DNA of 64,000 nucleotides from Syntrophothermus lipocalidus DSM 12680 (GCF_000092405.1 NC_014220.1:744001-808000), one strand, 5' to 3'. Positions 36,871-47,300 are shown, counted from the first letter of the stretch. A program made the numbers and translations. Notes: a model not told the origin generated them from the sequence alone.

Positions 36871-36879
36871 TGCTATAAT
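36871..36879 (+). promoter_or_regulatory. Extended -10 promoter before the 108-residue ORF
   Basis: TGCTATAAT lies 50 bp upstream of the start at 36929. The -35 at the usual distance (GGAACT) is weak. This suggests a transcript start separate from the GT4 operon. Confidence 0.45.
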
Positions 36880-36928
36880 TAAATCTAAAAAGAGAAAGCC
36901 TAGCTGAGCGAGGGAGGAATTGAATATC

Positions 36929-37255
36929 ATGGAGATCAAGCTTCCGATTAAGTTTCACGCCAACTACAAGGTGATCGTTCGGGACGAGACGGGAGAGAAG
37001 GCTGCGCGCTGCAACCGGGTGCTGGTCAGGGAGTTTACTCCTGCGGAAAAGGAGAGGTTCTTTGGCACCCTAGAAGAGTCCGAACGGCCTACCCACCAGG
37101 TAACCTTTCACGATTACGGATGTAAACGTAGTGCCGAAGGTCGTATTGTGGAGAACACTGCCGACAAGTTGACTATCGAGATTAGAGGCGGAAAACAATA
37201 CGAGTTTTCACTTCTCCGACCCGGCGAAGAGAAGAATTTGACCGGGGCATGCTGA
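36929..37255 (+). CDS. Hypothetical protein, 108 residues
   Basis: I do not recognise this protein. It is soluble, charged and beta-rich in appearance (FHANYKVIVRDETGEKAARC, and EGRIVENTADKLTIEIRGGKQYEFSL). It has three cysteines and no signal peptide or membrane segment. ATG 36929 follows GGGAGGAA with a 10-base spacing, and it has its own extended -10, so it is likely expressed. It stands between the glycan genes and cobO with no clear link to either. Confidence 0.65.
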   Translation: MEIKLPIKFHANYKVIVRDETGEKAARCNRVLVREFTPAEKERFFGTLEESERPTHQVTFHDYGCKRSAEGRIVENTADKLTIEIRGGKQYEFSLLRPGEEKNLTGAC

Positions 37256-37506
37256 TTACCGTTGACAGTTGAAAAGAATAATAGCTAAAATGTACTCAGA
37301 TTGTTGGCGAACAGAATAATTATTAACCAAACAAAGCTTCGTTGAGCGACAGAGGGTATTTACGTGCTTTACGGTGGATTTATGTGCGGCTAGGTCATTA
37401 CTTGCGGTAACTTTTTTGTCGGCGAATACGGAATGATCAAGAAAAGGGGTCCGGGCATAGTCGAACGGCGTTGTTTTACCTCCATACAAGGAGGTGATAA
37501 AACACA

Positions 37507-38064
37507 GTGTATGAGGAGGAAAAAGAGGCTGTTCTGAAGAAATATAACAAAGGAATTGTATTTGTTTATACCGGCAATGGGAAAGGCAAGACCACGGCAG
37601 CTTTGGGATTAGCATTGCGGGCGCTCGGTCATGGTTGTAAGGTTTTTGTTGTTCAGTTTATGAAAGGTAGGGACTACGGAGAAGTACTGAGTACCAAGCA
37701 ATTTTTGCCCAACCTGATCATTTATCAAAGCGGGCTAGACAGTTTTGTCATGAAGGATAACCCGTCTCCTGTAGATATCGAGCTGGCACGGCAGGGACTG
37801 GAAGTCGCAAAAAAAGCTATAACTTCTGGCGAATTCGATATGGTTATTCTTGATGAGATAAATGTAGCTCTCGACTTCAAGTTAGTACCCCTAGAAGAGG
37901 TTGTAGAACTGATAAAGACCAAGCCGCCAGAACTGGACCTCGGTTTGACCGGTAGATATGCTCCACCGGAGATAATAGAACTAGCAGATCTCGTAACAGA
38001 GATGGTGGAGATTAAACACCCGTATCATCAAGGGGCTCCGGCTAGGAAAGGCTTTGAATATTAG
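37507..38064 (+). CDS. cobO: Cob(I)alamin adenosyltransferase, CobO/BtuR type
   Basis: This 185-residue enzyme has P-loop YTGNGKGKTTAALGLALRALG, VQFMKGRDYGE and the Walker-B-like motif DMVILDEINVALDF, ending HPYHQGAPARKGFEY. It adds the adenosyl group to cob(I)yrinate diamide or cobalamin. It lies just upstream of an adenosylcobalamin-dependent mutase and its MeaB chaperone, so it probably supplies their cofactor. GTG 37507 follows GGAGGTGAT. The 250-bp gap before it has no B12 riboswitch consensus that I can see. Confidence 0.93.
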   Translation: MYEEEKEAVLKKYNKGIVFVYTGNGKGKTTAALGLALRALGHGCKVFVVQFMKGRDYGEVLSTKQFLPNLIIYQSGLDSFVMKDNPSPVDIELARQGLEVAKKAITSGEFDMVILDEINVALDFKLVPLEEVVELIKTKPPELDLGLTGRYAPPEIIELADLVTEMVEIKHPYHQGAPARKGFEY

Positions 38065-38090
38065 TTTTTGGCTACTTGTATTTTACCTGT

Positions 38091-38115
38091 TGCATCAATT
38101 CAGGATGCGATTTTT
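38091..38115 (+). terminator. Probable terminator after cobO
   Basis: GCATC and GATGC pair around a 7-base loop, followed by GATTTTT. The stem is short. The rest of the 308-bp gap to the mutase gene (38065-38372) holds no recognised gene. A 17-codon ORF after GAGGGG (start GTG near 38129) is too short to support. Confidence 0.6.
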
Positions 38116-38372
38116 GTAATGTGTGAGGGGGTGAAAAAGGCCGGACCGAGCTTAGGGGAGATTACCAGCAGTTATGAACTTTAGAAAGGAGGAGAGAGCC
38201 AGAAATACCGTCCGCACTTGTTTCATGTTATCTGACCAGGTAGCTTAGTGCTGTACCTGTCCACAATTGAAAATATACACTAAGCCGACTTGGCGAAGAT
38301 ACATCTAGAAATGACAAGCCGGGCAGATGCGATTTAGGTGTTGAGATTACATTATTTTGGGGAGGGAGTTAA

Positions 38373-40058
38373 ATGTATTTTGCCAAGGAAGTACTTGATT
38401 CTTCCTCTGAACTGAGGAGAAAGTGGGAGGACGAGGTTCGGAGAGCTATTGAAAAGGCTCCCGAAAGCAAGCCGAGGTTTAGTACGGTTTCGGACCTCGA
38501 AATCAAGAGGATATACGGGCCCGAGGATATCAAGGATATGGATTTTGCTCGGGATGTAGCTTATCCGGGGCAGTTCCCGTTTCTGCGCGGCAACCAGGTT
38601 ACGGGATACCGCGGTAAGGTCTGGACGATGAGAATGTTCTCCGGTATGGGCGACGCGAAGATGACCAATCAGCGCTGGCACATGCTGCTCAAGGAAGGGC
38701 AAACCGGACTCTCTACTGCTTTTGACTTTCCTACCTTAATGGGCTATGATACTGACCATCCTAAAGCCAAAGGTGAGTGTGGGAAGGTCGGGGTCGCCAT
38801 CGACACGCTCGACGACTTCTTAGTGCTCGTCGACGGCATTCCTATGGATAAGATCACCACTTCTATGACCATCAATCCCCCAGCAACCGCGATATGGGCC
38901 ATGTATTTGGCTGCAGGCGAGCTGAAGGGCATTCCTCTGGAAAAGCTTGGCGGTACCATTCAGAACGATATGCTCAAAGAGTTTATTGCTCAGAAGACTC
39001 TAATGTGCCCGCCTGAGCCCTCGGTCAAGCTCATCAGTGACACTATCGAATTCGGTACCAAATATGTTCCTAAATGGAATACAGTAAGTATCAGCGGGTA
39101 TCATATCAGAGAAGCAGGAGCGACTGCAATACAGGAGCTGGCCTTCACTCTGAGGGACGGCATGGAATATGTTGAAGACGTCATCAGGCGCAAAGGCTTG
39201 CATGTTGACGAGTTTGCTCCGAGGCTGTCGTTCTTCTTCAATTCGCATATTGATTTCTTCGAAGAGATCGCCAAGATGCGGGCTGCCCGCCGGATTTGGG
39301 CTAAGGCCATGAAAGAACGTTACGGCTCCAAGAACCCGCGGTCCTGGTGGATGCGGTTCCATACCCAAACCGCTGGTTGTTCATTGACGGCTCAGCAGCC
39401 ATACAACAACGTAATAAGGACAGCTTGCGAAGCGCTAGCGGCGGTCCTAGGTGGAACTCAGTCCCTGCATACCAACTCGCTGGACGAGGTTTTGTGCTTG
39501 CCGTCGGATCATGCGGTTGAAATAGCACTCAGGACTCAGCAGATCATCGCTGAGGAGACCGGTGTTATCAATACTATCGACCCGTTGGCAGGTTCTTATT
39601 TCGTGGAAGCTCTAACCAATGAAATGGAAGAGAAGGCTTGGGAATACATCCACAAGATAGACGAAATGGGCGGAATGATAGCTGCCATCGAAAAAGGATT
39701 CCCGCAGATGGAGATTGCGGATGCCGCCTACAAGTTCCAGCTGCAGATCGACAACGGTGAAAAGATAATGGTGGGCATTAACAAGTATGTGAAGGAAAAC
39801 GAGGTCATAGACATTCCCATCGTGGAGATCGATGACGCGCTGGAACAAGAGCAGGTTAAAAGGACACAAGAAGTACGGCGCAGACGCGATAACCGGGCAG
39901 TCAAACAGTGCTTGGAAGACTTGAAGCAGGCGTGTATCAAGGGTGAAAACGTAATGCCTTATTGTATCGCTGCTGTGAAAGAGAGAGCTACCGTTGGAGA
40001 AATCTGCGACGTTTACCGCGAGGTGTTCGGCGAGTACCGCGATCCTGGACTGTATTAG
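38373..40058 (+). CDS. Acyl-CoA mutase large subunit, isobutyryl-CoA-mutase-like
   Basis: This 561-residue TIM-barrel subunit of a B12 acyl-CoA mutase has MRMFSGMGDAKMTNQRW and GQTGLSTAFDFPTLMGYDTDHP in the substrate region, and SGYHIREAGATAIQELAF, followed by DGMEYVEDVI. True methylmalonyl-CoA mutases carry Tyr in R-x-YAG and PTQIGYDSDH. Here Phe and PTLMGYD match isobutyryl-CoA mutase, and the HCM-specific Ile/Asp pair is absent. It likely interconverts isobutyryl- and butyryl-CoA, joining isobutyrate use to beta-oxidation. ATG 38373 follows GGGGAGGG. The B12 subunit and MeaB follow in an operon. Confidence 0.87.
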   Translation: MYFAKEVLDSSSELRRKWEDEVRRAIEKAPESKPRFSTVSDLEIKRIYGPEDIKDMDFARDVAYPGQFPFLRGNQVTGYRGKVWTMRMFSGMGDAKMTNQRWHMLLKEGQTGLSTAFDFPTLMGYDTDHPKAKGECGKVGVAIDTLDDFLVLVDGIPMDKITTSMTINPPATAIWAMYLAAGELKGIPLEKLGGTIQNDMLKEFIAQKTLMCPPEPSVKLISDTIEFGTKYVPKWNTVSISGYHIREAGATAIQELAFTLRDGMEYVEDVIRRKGLHVDEFAPRLSFFFNSHIDFFEEIAKMRAARRIWAKAMKERYGSKNPRSWWMRFHTQTAGCSLTAQQPYNNVIRTACEALAAVLGGTQSLHTNSLDEVLCLPSDHAVEIALRTQQIIAEETGVINTIDPLAGSYFVEALTNEMEEKAWEYIHKIDEMGGMIAAIEKGFPQMEIADAAYKFQLQIDNGEKIMVGINKYVKENEVIDIPIVEIDDALEQEQVKRTQEVRRRRDNRAVKQCLEDLKQACIKGENVMPYCIAAVKERATVGEICDVYREVFGEYRDPGLY

Positions 40059-40084
40059 AATGGTGCTGAGGGAGGGAATATTTG

Positions 40085-40489
40085 ATGGCAGAGAGAAAAC
40101 TTCGCGTTATGGTAGCAAAGCCGGGTTTGGATGGACACGACCGCGGGGCTAGAGTTCTGGCAAGGGCGTTCAGGGATGCCGGTTATGAGGTAATATATAC
40201 CGGTTGTCACCAAACTCCTGAGCAGATCGTAGCCGCAGCTATTCAAGAAGACGTAGATATGGTCGGTTTGAGTTGTCTTTCGGGTGCCCATAATCACTTG
40301 TTTCCGGCAGTAGTCAAGGGGCTACGGGAAGCGGGAGTCAATGACATACCGGTAGTCGGTGGCGGTATTATTCCCGACAGAGATTTTCAGTTTTTGAAAG
40401 ACAACGGTATAATCGAGATATTCACACCAGGGGCGAAACTGGAAGACATCATAAAATGGATTAACGAAAACATCAAACCGAGGGCGTGA
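40085..40489 (+). CDS. Acyl-CoA mutase small, B12-binding subunit
   Basis: This 134-residue cobalamin-binding Rossmann domain has the DxHxxG motif in [13 protein letters not shown] (His ligand near residue 18), the [10 protein letters not shown] loop and the [12 protein letters not shown] loop. It completes the mutase with the large subunit encoded 26 bp upstream. ATG 40085 follows GGAGGGAAT. It ends overlapping meaB. Confidence 0.93.
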   Translation: MAERKLRVMVAKPGLDGHDRGARVLARAFRDAGYEVIYTGCHQTPEQIVAAAIQEDVDMVGLSCLSGAHNHLFPAVVKGLREAGVNDIPVVGGGIIPDRDFQFLKDNGIIEIFTPGAKLEDIIKWINENIKPRA

Positions 40490-41463
40490 AGCTAATGGAA
40501 AATGTTCAGAAAGTGCTGGCGGGAGACGTTCGTATCGCCTCCCGCCTGATTCGAAATCTTGAGGACAATATACCAGGGGCCAAGGAGACGGTAAAGAAGG
40601 TATTTCCATACACGGGGAAGGCCCACGTGGTAGGGATTACCGGTTCTCCGGGGGCAGGCAAGAGCACGCTGACCGACGGTATCATAGCTTCGGTGCGGAG
40701 GAAAGGGAAGACGGTAGGGGTTCTGGCAGTGGACCCGACCAGTCCTTTTACCGGAGGGGCGATTCTGGGGGACAGGTGCCGGATGCAGCGGCACGCCGAG
40801 GACCCTGGGGTATTCGTGAGGAGTTTAGCATCGCGGGGAGCGATGGGGGGATTGTCGAAGGCGATAGGGGACAGTATACACGTACTGGATGCGATGGGAA
40901 AAGACATGATAATAGTCGAGACAGTAGGAGCGGGGCAGCAGGAAGTAGACATCATCAACCACGCTCACACCGTGATAGTGGTGCTGGTACCGGGGATGGG
41001 GGATGCGATACAGGCGATAAAGGCGGGGATAATGGAGATAGCGGACATATTTGTGATAAACAAGGCGGACCGGGAGGGAGCCGGGAAGCTGTATGCTGAA
41101 GTGAACATGATGCTAGACATGTCGCCGTCGTTTCCGGGAGGCTGGAGGCCGCCGGTTATAATGACCAAGAACATTTACGACCCGCATCAATTTGCCCAGG
41201 ACGTAGAGGTACTGGCGGAGAAGATAGAGGAACACTACAAGATGCTGATAGAGAACAACATTTTAGGTGAGCGGCAGAGAAGGAAGGCCTTATACGAGCT
41301 TAACGAGGCATTGAGGGGTTATATACTGGAGCCGATTTTAGACAAGCTGGTAAGGACGGGAGAATTCAGCCAGATGGTAGAACAGCTGGTAGCTAAAGAA
41401 GCTGACCCGTATACGCTAGCTGAACAGGTGGCCAAAAGGTTTATGAACGGATCCCTAGGCTAA
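40486..41463 (+). CDS. meaB: MeaB-type GTPase chaperone of the B12 mutase
   Basis: This 325-residue G3E GTPase (MeaB/ArgK) has P-loop [44 protein letters not shown] and NKADREG. It protects the mutase and gates adenosylcobalamin loading, and it is co-transcribed with it. GTG 40486 overlaps the previous stop. ATG 40495 is an alternative. Codons in the middle of the gene are unusually G-rich (many GGG, GCG, ACG, ATA) compared with the two mutase genes. Confidence 0.94.
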   Translation: MKLMENVQKVLAGDVRIASRLIRNLEDNIPGAKETVKKVFPYTGKAHVVGITGSPGAGKSTLTDGIIASVRRKGKTVGVLAVDPTSPFTGGAILGDRCRMQRHAEDPGVFVRSLASRGAMGGLSKAIGDSIHVLDAMGKDMIIVETVGAGQQEVDIINHAHTVIVVLVPGMGDAIQAIKAGIMEIADIFVINKADREGAGKLYAEVNMMLDMSPSFPGGWRPPVIMTKNIYDPHQFAQDVEVLAEKIEEHYKMLIENNILGERQRRKALYELNEALRGYILEPILDKLVRTGEFSQMVEQLVAKEADPYTLAEQVAKRFMNGSLG

Positions 41464-41504
41464 AACGAGAATGATAATTTTAAGAGGGTGGGTTTTACGG
41501 TGTT

Positions 41505-41547
41505 GCCCGGAGTACGAAAGCCGAGTTCTCCGGGCATTTCTATTTTT
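41505..41547 (+). terminator. Terminator after meaB
   Basis: GCCCGGAG and CTCCGGGC form an 8-bp stem around a 15-base loop, followed by ATTTCTATTTTT. Confidence 0.8.
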
Positions 41548-41556
41548 GGCCACGGA

Positions 41557-41641
41557 CCCGGCACTCAGCTCGAATCTTGATTACCGACTAGCGTTTTGGG
41601 ACCTACTGTCATGTGACAACTTCGGTCAGCTGAGTGCCGGG
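41557..41641. mobile_element. CCGGCACTCA-type hairpin element, intergenic copy
   Basis: This 85-nt element has perfect 14-bp inverted ends CCCGGCACTCAGCT (41557-41570) and AGCTGAGTGCCGGG (41628-41641), the same ends as the rRNA insertions. It lies 10 bp after the meaB terminator in the 300-bp gap before the GH5-like gene. It has no ORF. It shows that the family is not confined to rRNA genes. The inner arm CAGCT/AGCTG differs from the rRNA copies but stays paired. Confidence 0.9.
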
Positions 41642-41763
41642 CTGATGAACACGGAGGATGTATTATAAACAATACATAACCGGTATCAGAAGAAAAACAA
41701 ACACCTTTTTGACATTTGCTCGCGCAGTTATGGAGGCCTTTTAGGAAGGAGGCTGCGCTACAA

Positions 41764-43029
41764 ATGCGGGAGGAGTGGGTTATTGTGGATGCGACGAACA
41801 TTGGCCAGTTCTTGATGGGGGTTAATTATTGGCCTCGGGCTAAAGCGATGTACTGGTGGGAAAGATTTGACTTAGACGAAGTAAAAAAAGATTTCGAGAG
41901 GATAGCAGAATATGGCCTGGGCTTGGTGAGGATCTTCTTGGTTTGGGAGGCCTTTCAGCCCACTCCTAAGCAGGTATCTGTAGAGAACCTGAAGAGACTG
42001 ATAGCTGTGGCTGACTTGGCCAGCGATACTGGAATTTCTTTGATGCCCACGTTATTCTGTGGCCACATGAGCGGGGTAAACTGGTTGCCGGAGTGGGTAC
42101 TAGACGAGGATTGTATTCGGCAACGGTTTCCCGTATATACTGGAGGAAGATTGCATTTTCGCGGGCTTAAAAACGTTTACACCGATAAGGTTATCAGTAA
42201 CGCCCAAGAGTTGCTCTGCAGGGAGGTAGCTCGGGCCATGGAGGGGCATCGTGCTCTGTTTGCTTGCGATCTGGGCAATGAGTCTTCTAATTGCTTTGTT
42301 CCCCCGGATCGAGAGACAGCGAGATCCTGGTTAGAGACTATGGCTGGAACCTTGAAAGCAAATGGAGGAGGGTGCATGGTTACTTTCGGGATGCATGCTG
42401 AGGACCTGGAAGAAGACCGGGCTTTGGGACCCGGCGAAGCTGCGACTGTTTGTGATTTCCTTTCCATGCACGGATACCCCTTTTATCTGAAATGGGTCGA
42501 TGATCCCCTGGACTACGAGGTACTCCCTTTCCTAGGTGCTGTGACGGAGTGGCTGGGAGAAAAACCCGTGTTGTTTCAAGAGTTCGGTATACCGAGCTAT
42601 CCGGTGATACCGCCATTCTTGAAAGGTGATGAATCGGATAGACTTCGGGGCCGGCTGTGGGATGAAGAAACAGGGGCAATTTACTACAGGCACGCACTGG
42701 AAAGGTTACAACAGGAGGGGATGATAGGGGCTGTGGCTTGGTGCTTCGGAGATTACGTTCCTGGCCTGTGGAATCATCCGCCGTTGCGGGAAAACCCACA
42801 TGAGAGGTTTTTCGGTCTTTTCAGGTATGACGGGTCAGCTAAACTGGCGGCCGAGGTGGCGCGGGAGTTTGCTGGAAGCAGAAAGGTCAGGACCGTTGCC
42901 ATGGAGGTGCGTTACAGGCGCCCATGGTTAGATGAGGAGAAACCGGAAGTTTTCTATCTCGATCCACAGGCAAATCTTAAGCGATTGTACAGGAAATACA
43001 AGGCTTGGACAGGACTTTCGGCAATTTAG
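41764..43029 (+). CDS. GH5-like glycoside hydrolase
   Basis: This 421-residue TIM-barrel protein has the clan GH-A pattern: GVNYWPRAKAMYWW near the start, RIFLVWEAFQP, acid/base glutamate in ACDLGNESSN (near residue 173) and nucleophile glutamate in KPVLFQEFGIPS (near 273), with WCFGDY after. This resembles family 5 mannanase-like enzymes. There is no signal peptide, so it acts in the cytoplasm or is misnamed as a degradative enzyme. ATG 41764 follows AAGGAGG. It overlaps no gene and is 23 bp upstream of a GT4 gene, in a locus with GH130 and GDP-mannose genes. Confidence 0.8.
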   Translation: MREEWVIVDATNIGQFLMGVNYWPRAKAMYWWERFDLDEVKKDFERIAEYGLGLVRIFLVWEAFQPTPKQVSVENLKRLIAVADLASDTGISLMPTLFCGHMSGVNWLPEWVLDEDCIRQRFPVYTGGRLHFRGLKNVYTDKVISNAQELLCREVARAMEGHRALFACDLGNESSNCFVPPDRETARSWLETMAGTLKANGGGCMVTFGMHAEDLEEDRALGPGEAATVCDFLSMHGYPFYLKWVDDPLDYEVLPFLGAVTEWLGEKPVLFQEFGIPSYPVIPPFLKGDESDRLRGRLWDEETGAIYYRHALERLQQEGMIGAVAWCFGDYVPGLWNHPPLRENPHERFFGLFRYDGSAKLAAEVAREFAGSRKVRTVAMEVRYRRPWLDEEKPEVFYLDPQANLKRLYRKYKAWTGLSAI

Positions 43030-43052
43030 CGATGAACGAGGGGGAACTGGCC

Positions 43053-44366
43053 ATGAAAATTGCTCTGTTATCTCCCATCGCGTGGAGGACTCCTCCACGC
43101 CATTATGGACCGTGGGAAAGAGTAGTTTCGCTATTGTGCGAAGGTTTGGTGGAAAAAGGTATCGATGTGACCTTGTTTGCCACTAAGGATTCACAAACAC
43201 GTGGTAAACTCGACTATATTTGCCCGGCTCCTTATGAGGAAGATAAGAGCATTGAGCCTAAGGTATGGGAATGCCTCCACATAGCTCATCTATTCGAGCA
43301 GGCTAATCAATTTGATCTGATACACAACCACTTCGATTTTTTGCCTTTGTCCTACAGCCGGTTGGTTGATACGCCGATAGTGACCACAATCCACGGTTTT
43401 TCTTCACCTCGAATCTTACCGGTTTACCAGCAATACGCTGATAGAAGTTATTACGTGTCGATCAGTAACGCGGACCGTCACCCCACTTTGAACTATATTG
43501 CCACTGTATACCACGGCATAGATCTCGAATCTTTTACTTTTCAATCGGAACCGGGAAACTATCTACTTTATTTTGGCCGTATTCATCCTGACAAGGGTGC
43601 TGCGGAAGCGATTCGGATAGCCAAGACATTCAAGATGAGACTAGTAATGGCTGGAATTATTCAGGATGATCGTTACTTTGAGCAGGAAGTAGCCCCGCAT
43701 TTGGACGGGGAGTTCATAAATTACGTAGGATCTGTGGGGCCTGGTGACCGCGACCGCCTTTTGGGAGGGGCATATGCCTTGGTTCACCCGATTGCCTTTG
43801 CCGAGCCTTTCGGTTTAAGCGTGGTTGAAGCCATGGCCTGCGGTACCCCGGTTGTGGCCTTTGCGCGGGGATCCATGCCAGAGGTTATAAGGGATGGGAA
43901 TACCGGATTCTTGGTCGAGTCGGTGGAGGAAGCAGTCGAGGCTTTGACGAAGATTCCGGCTATTGAACGCATCGCCTGCCGCCAATGGGTTGAGGAACGT
44001 TTCAGCCAAGAGAGGATGGTTAACGATTATCTCAAGGTATACGAAAAGGTGCTTGAGTTGGAAACCGCTAAGAGAAGTCGCGCTCAGAGCGTATGGGGTA
44101 AGGAAGAGTTAATATGCGATGAGGGAAACTATCGGATACGGCGGTTGACCATAAAGCCAGGGCAAAATTTAAAGTGGACGTCATCTACTCCGGTAAAACA
44201 AGAGTGGATGGTGGTACAAGGCGCAGCCAGTCTAAGTTTGAAAAATCAGAAAGTACTTTTGAAAGAAGGAGAGAGCATCAACCTTTCTCCAGAATTCGAA
44301 CTCGAGATAGCCAGTACAGGCGTGTGCTCACTAGTGATGATCGTAACGGAGGTCAGGGACACGTAG
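43053..44366 (+). CDS. GT4 glycosyltransferase fused to a C-terminal cupin
   Basis: This 437-residue protein has a GT-B glycosyltransferase of family 4 (residues 1-340: WERVVSLLCEGLVEKGIDVTLFA, DLIHNHFDFLPL, YFGRIHPDKGAAEAI, PFGLSVVEAMACGTPVVAFARGSMPEV) and a cupin-like C-terminus (about 355-435: IRRLTIKPGQNLKW, EWMVVQGAASLSL, LKEGESINL). The tail resembles the cupin that usually ends type II mannose-6-phosphate isomerase/ManC proteins, here absent from the local ManC. The GT may transfer mannose. It overlaps the convergent GH130 gene by 36 bp. ATG 43053 follows GAGGGGGAAC. Confidence 0.8.
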   Translation: MKIALLSPIAWRTPPRHYGPWERVVSLLCEGLVEKGIDVTLFATKDSQTRGKLDYICPAPYEEDKSIEPKVWECLHIAHLFEQANQFDLIHNHFDFLPLSYSRLVDTPIVTTIHGFSSPRILPVYQQYADRSYYVSISNADRHPTLNYIATVYHGIDLESFTFQSEPGNYLLYFGRIHPDKGAAEAIRIAKTFKMRLVMAGIIQDDRYFEQEVAPHLDGEFINYVGSVGPGDRDRLLGGAYALVHPIAFAEPFGLSVVEAMACGTPVVAFARGSMPEVIRDGNTGFLVESVEEAVEALTKIPAIERIACRQWVEERFSQERMVNDYLKVYEKVLELETAKRSRAQSVWGKEELICDEGNYRIRRLTIKPGQNLKWTSSTPVKQEWMVVQGAASLSLKNQKVLLKEGESINLSPEFELEIASTGVCSLVMIVTEVRDT

Positions 44367-47300
44367 CCACAGTCGGGAATAGTATTCCGGCATAAACGCC
44401 AATTCTAATTTTTCGTCAGCTAGGACTCGCTCGCGTATGAGCTTCGGAATCAGGTCTCCTACCGTGGCCGTAGCTACACATACATAGGTATCGGCGGCGC
44501 CATAATACACTAAGATACGGTCGTTTTCATCCAGTACTTCTTTGTCAGTCTCAGGAACTGCACCACAAGTGAATACCACGTTTGGAACCCAACAGTTTCC
44601 TACAGTTCCCATTTCGTACCCGGTTTCCGGAGAAAGGATGGGGTTCGGCGATCGATACAGAAGCCGTTCGGGGTTACGAAGATCAACCAGCAGTACGCCC
44701 AAGCGATAGACTCGCTTCGGATCGACTCCATGATAAATCATTAACCAACCGAACTTGGTCTTAAGAGGCTGAGTGCCTGCTCCTATTTTGAGTGAGTCCC
44801 ACATTCTGCCGGAACGGGGTCCGAGAATGATGGAATGTCTATCTTTAGGAATTGGGAACTCTAGTTTGTCAAGGTAAGATACCCAAACACTCGGTTCGAT
44901 TCGGTGATAAATCACGTATTTACCGTTTATTTTTTCGGGGAAGAGTATCGCATCTTTGTCCCATATGTCTTCAAAAGCAAGACCCAGTCGCTGCCACCTG
45001 TCGAAACGCCTGTTTAAAAAATCGCCAACCTGAATAAAAGCTGCCGCTATCTGGGCGATTACACCGTCATAAGCGGTGTACAGCATGAAAATACGGTCGT
45101 CTATTATGACTACTCGCGGGTCTTCGCAGCCTTTGTTTTCTTTGCTGTCTTGAGGGGAAAATATAGGATCTGGCAGCCGCTCCAAGACGTTGTAGCCGTC
45201 GGTTATGGCTAAACCAATACGGGAAACTTCGTCCTCACCGAAAGCTCGGTAAAGGACGTAGACCCGAGAGCCTATTCGCAGTGCGGCAGCATTGAGGACG
45301 TATTTGCTTTCCCAAGGATGGTCTGCTATGGGTTCGAGAATTGGGTTGTCGGGATATCTGACCAAGGGCTGGGCTGGAGGGAACACAGGGGTATCCTGAG
45401 CCACGACTACCACGTCTTTTGGACGTATTCCCAAATGAGCGTCCAAGATATTGTTACCTGCTTTCCCTTCTCCTATTAGTTGAACCATGCCTTGCCAGAT
45501 TTCATCCGAATGGTAACCGAGTTCAGCATATATCTCTTCTAGCAGGTCATGATTGAACCATTTTTCTTCGACGTGATTAGACATCGGGGTAGGGATGCCT
45601 CTTCCTCCTTTATAACTATAGCTAGACCAGCTCCAAGCGGAACAGGGGATAAAGGTTCCATCGTCAAGAACCTGGCTTAGCCCGTAGCTGTCTGTCATCA
45701 GCCGGAGAACCTGAGCTTCTTCGTAACGGCCGTTTTCGGCTAACCGTTGCGCTAAACTACGGAAGTGCCTAACCAGGGCTCTGTGGTGGAAGTTTTCAAA
45801 CAGGTTGTTTGCAGTAAATGCCCCTGTTTCGTAGCGGCTTACAAGCGAATTTTTTATCTTTTTCCCAAGGTTCTTTCTTTCTTTGGCATAAAGCTGCCAC
45901 AAGACCGAGTAATTTTCAGCCATTACCATATATCTTGCTATTGATAGGCAGAACCTGAGTCTAGGATAATCTCCTCCCATACCCCGAATCAGAGGCCGGA
46001 CAACTATTCGAGTAGTCAATTTATTGAAGTCTGAAAAGCTTCCCAACCTCAGTTTACCGTCTAGAGTTCCAGGCCCGACGACGATAGGGCGGATTTCGAC
46101 TTCTTCCATATCATCTGGCTTCAAATTGTCCAGGATCCAAAGCAGTGACATATCTGTAAAGTTTCGGGTTTCAAGTAAGTTGGCCAAAGTGACGGCATCT
46201 CGGGCGTCTATTCGGTTTAGAAGCTCGCGCGAGCTTTGACAGCTAGCAGGTATCAACAAGTTGCGCGGGGGAAAGCGCAGGAGCGCCTCTCGAAAAAGTC
46301 TGGTGCTTATGGAAAACATTTTAGGGTGAGGAAGAAGTTTGAACAGGTGATCTACGACTTCCCGGGTACCCTCTTCAGTGTAAATGTCACCGGGAAACAA
46401 AATTCCCATGGTTTTATCGACTTTTTGCACGAAAGATTGGATATAGGCGGCAATTTCTTGAGACGTTGCGTCTTCAGGGGCACCTAAAGATTGATGTACA
46501 AAATGATTGAATAGGTCAACGTAGCGCTTTTGTACACGGTTGAACAGAGGTTCGGTAGAAATGACTTTTCCGCCTTTTCCCGGGATTTTCTTAGGCAGGA
46601 CTATAGGGATTCCGGGTACGAATTCCATATAGTGGGCTGGGACTAAAGGAGGATTGGTTTCCATGGATGCCTTTTTCCACATTTCTATGAACCGGGGGCG
46701 AGATCGGTAGAAGGCATTAATGACCGTAGTCTGATCCCAAGGGAAAACATCTGTAACATGGTATCCTGGCGTTTTTTCATGCATGAGATGCTGAAAATAA
46801 CGGAGATGAGCGAAAAAACTGGCTGCGTAACCGGCAAAAACAGCAGCAAGGGCAGAGAGAATGTCTTCTCTGGAAGTAGGAGGAGAGAACCAGTAGTGGA
46901 ACAAAAAGTTGTGAACGATTTCAGCCCACATATCATGAGGGAAAACCGGTCTCGAACCGGGGAATGAAGAAAGGTTTTCTAAGTGTTCGTACGCGGCTCT
47001 CGGTAGACACGAACGGTAGACAGGTTTATACTGGCTGAAACCTCGCCGGAACAAAAGGAGCATATTTTCGACGTCGAATTCAGGAGGGCATGTTTGGTTC
47101 GGCCAGAAGCTGCCTAGAATATCTGGGGTTTTGATGATCAGCTTATCTTTATTTAACCATTGCTCTTCGTCACGCTTGATACATGCAAAGATTGTTGCAG
47201 CGACATCCTTGATAAGGTTGTTAGTGGTTTCCAAGGACTCGGTTCGTGGGTTTGAGCTGAGTGCAACTTGACAAATTTGTTTTTTCCAGCAAACAGCTCG

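Noticed and set aside
37256-37506. B12 riboswitch before cobO
   Set aside because: No B12-box-like sequence or expected long fold could be found by eye.
38129-38182. 17-codon ORF before the mutase gene as a leader peptide
   Set aside because: It is too short, its composition is not informative and no attenuator hairpin follows it.
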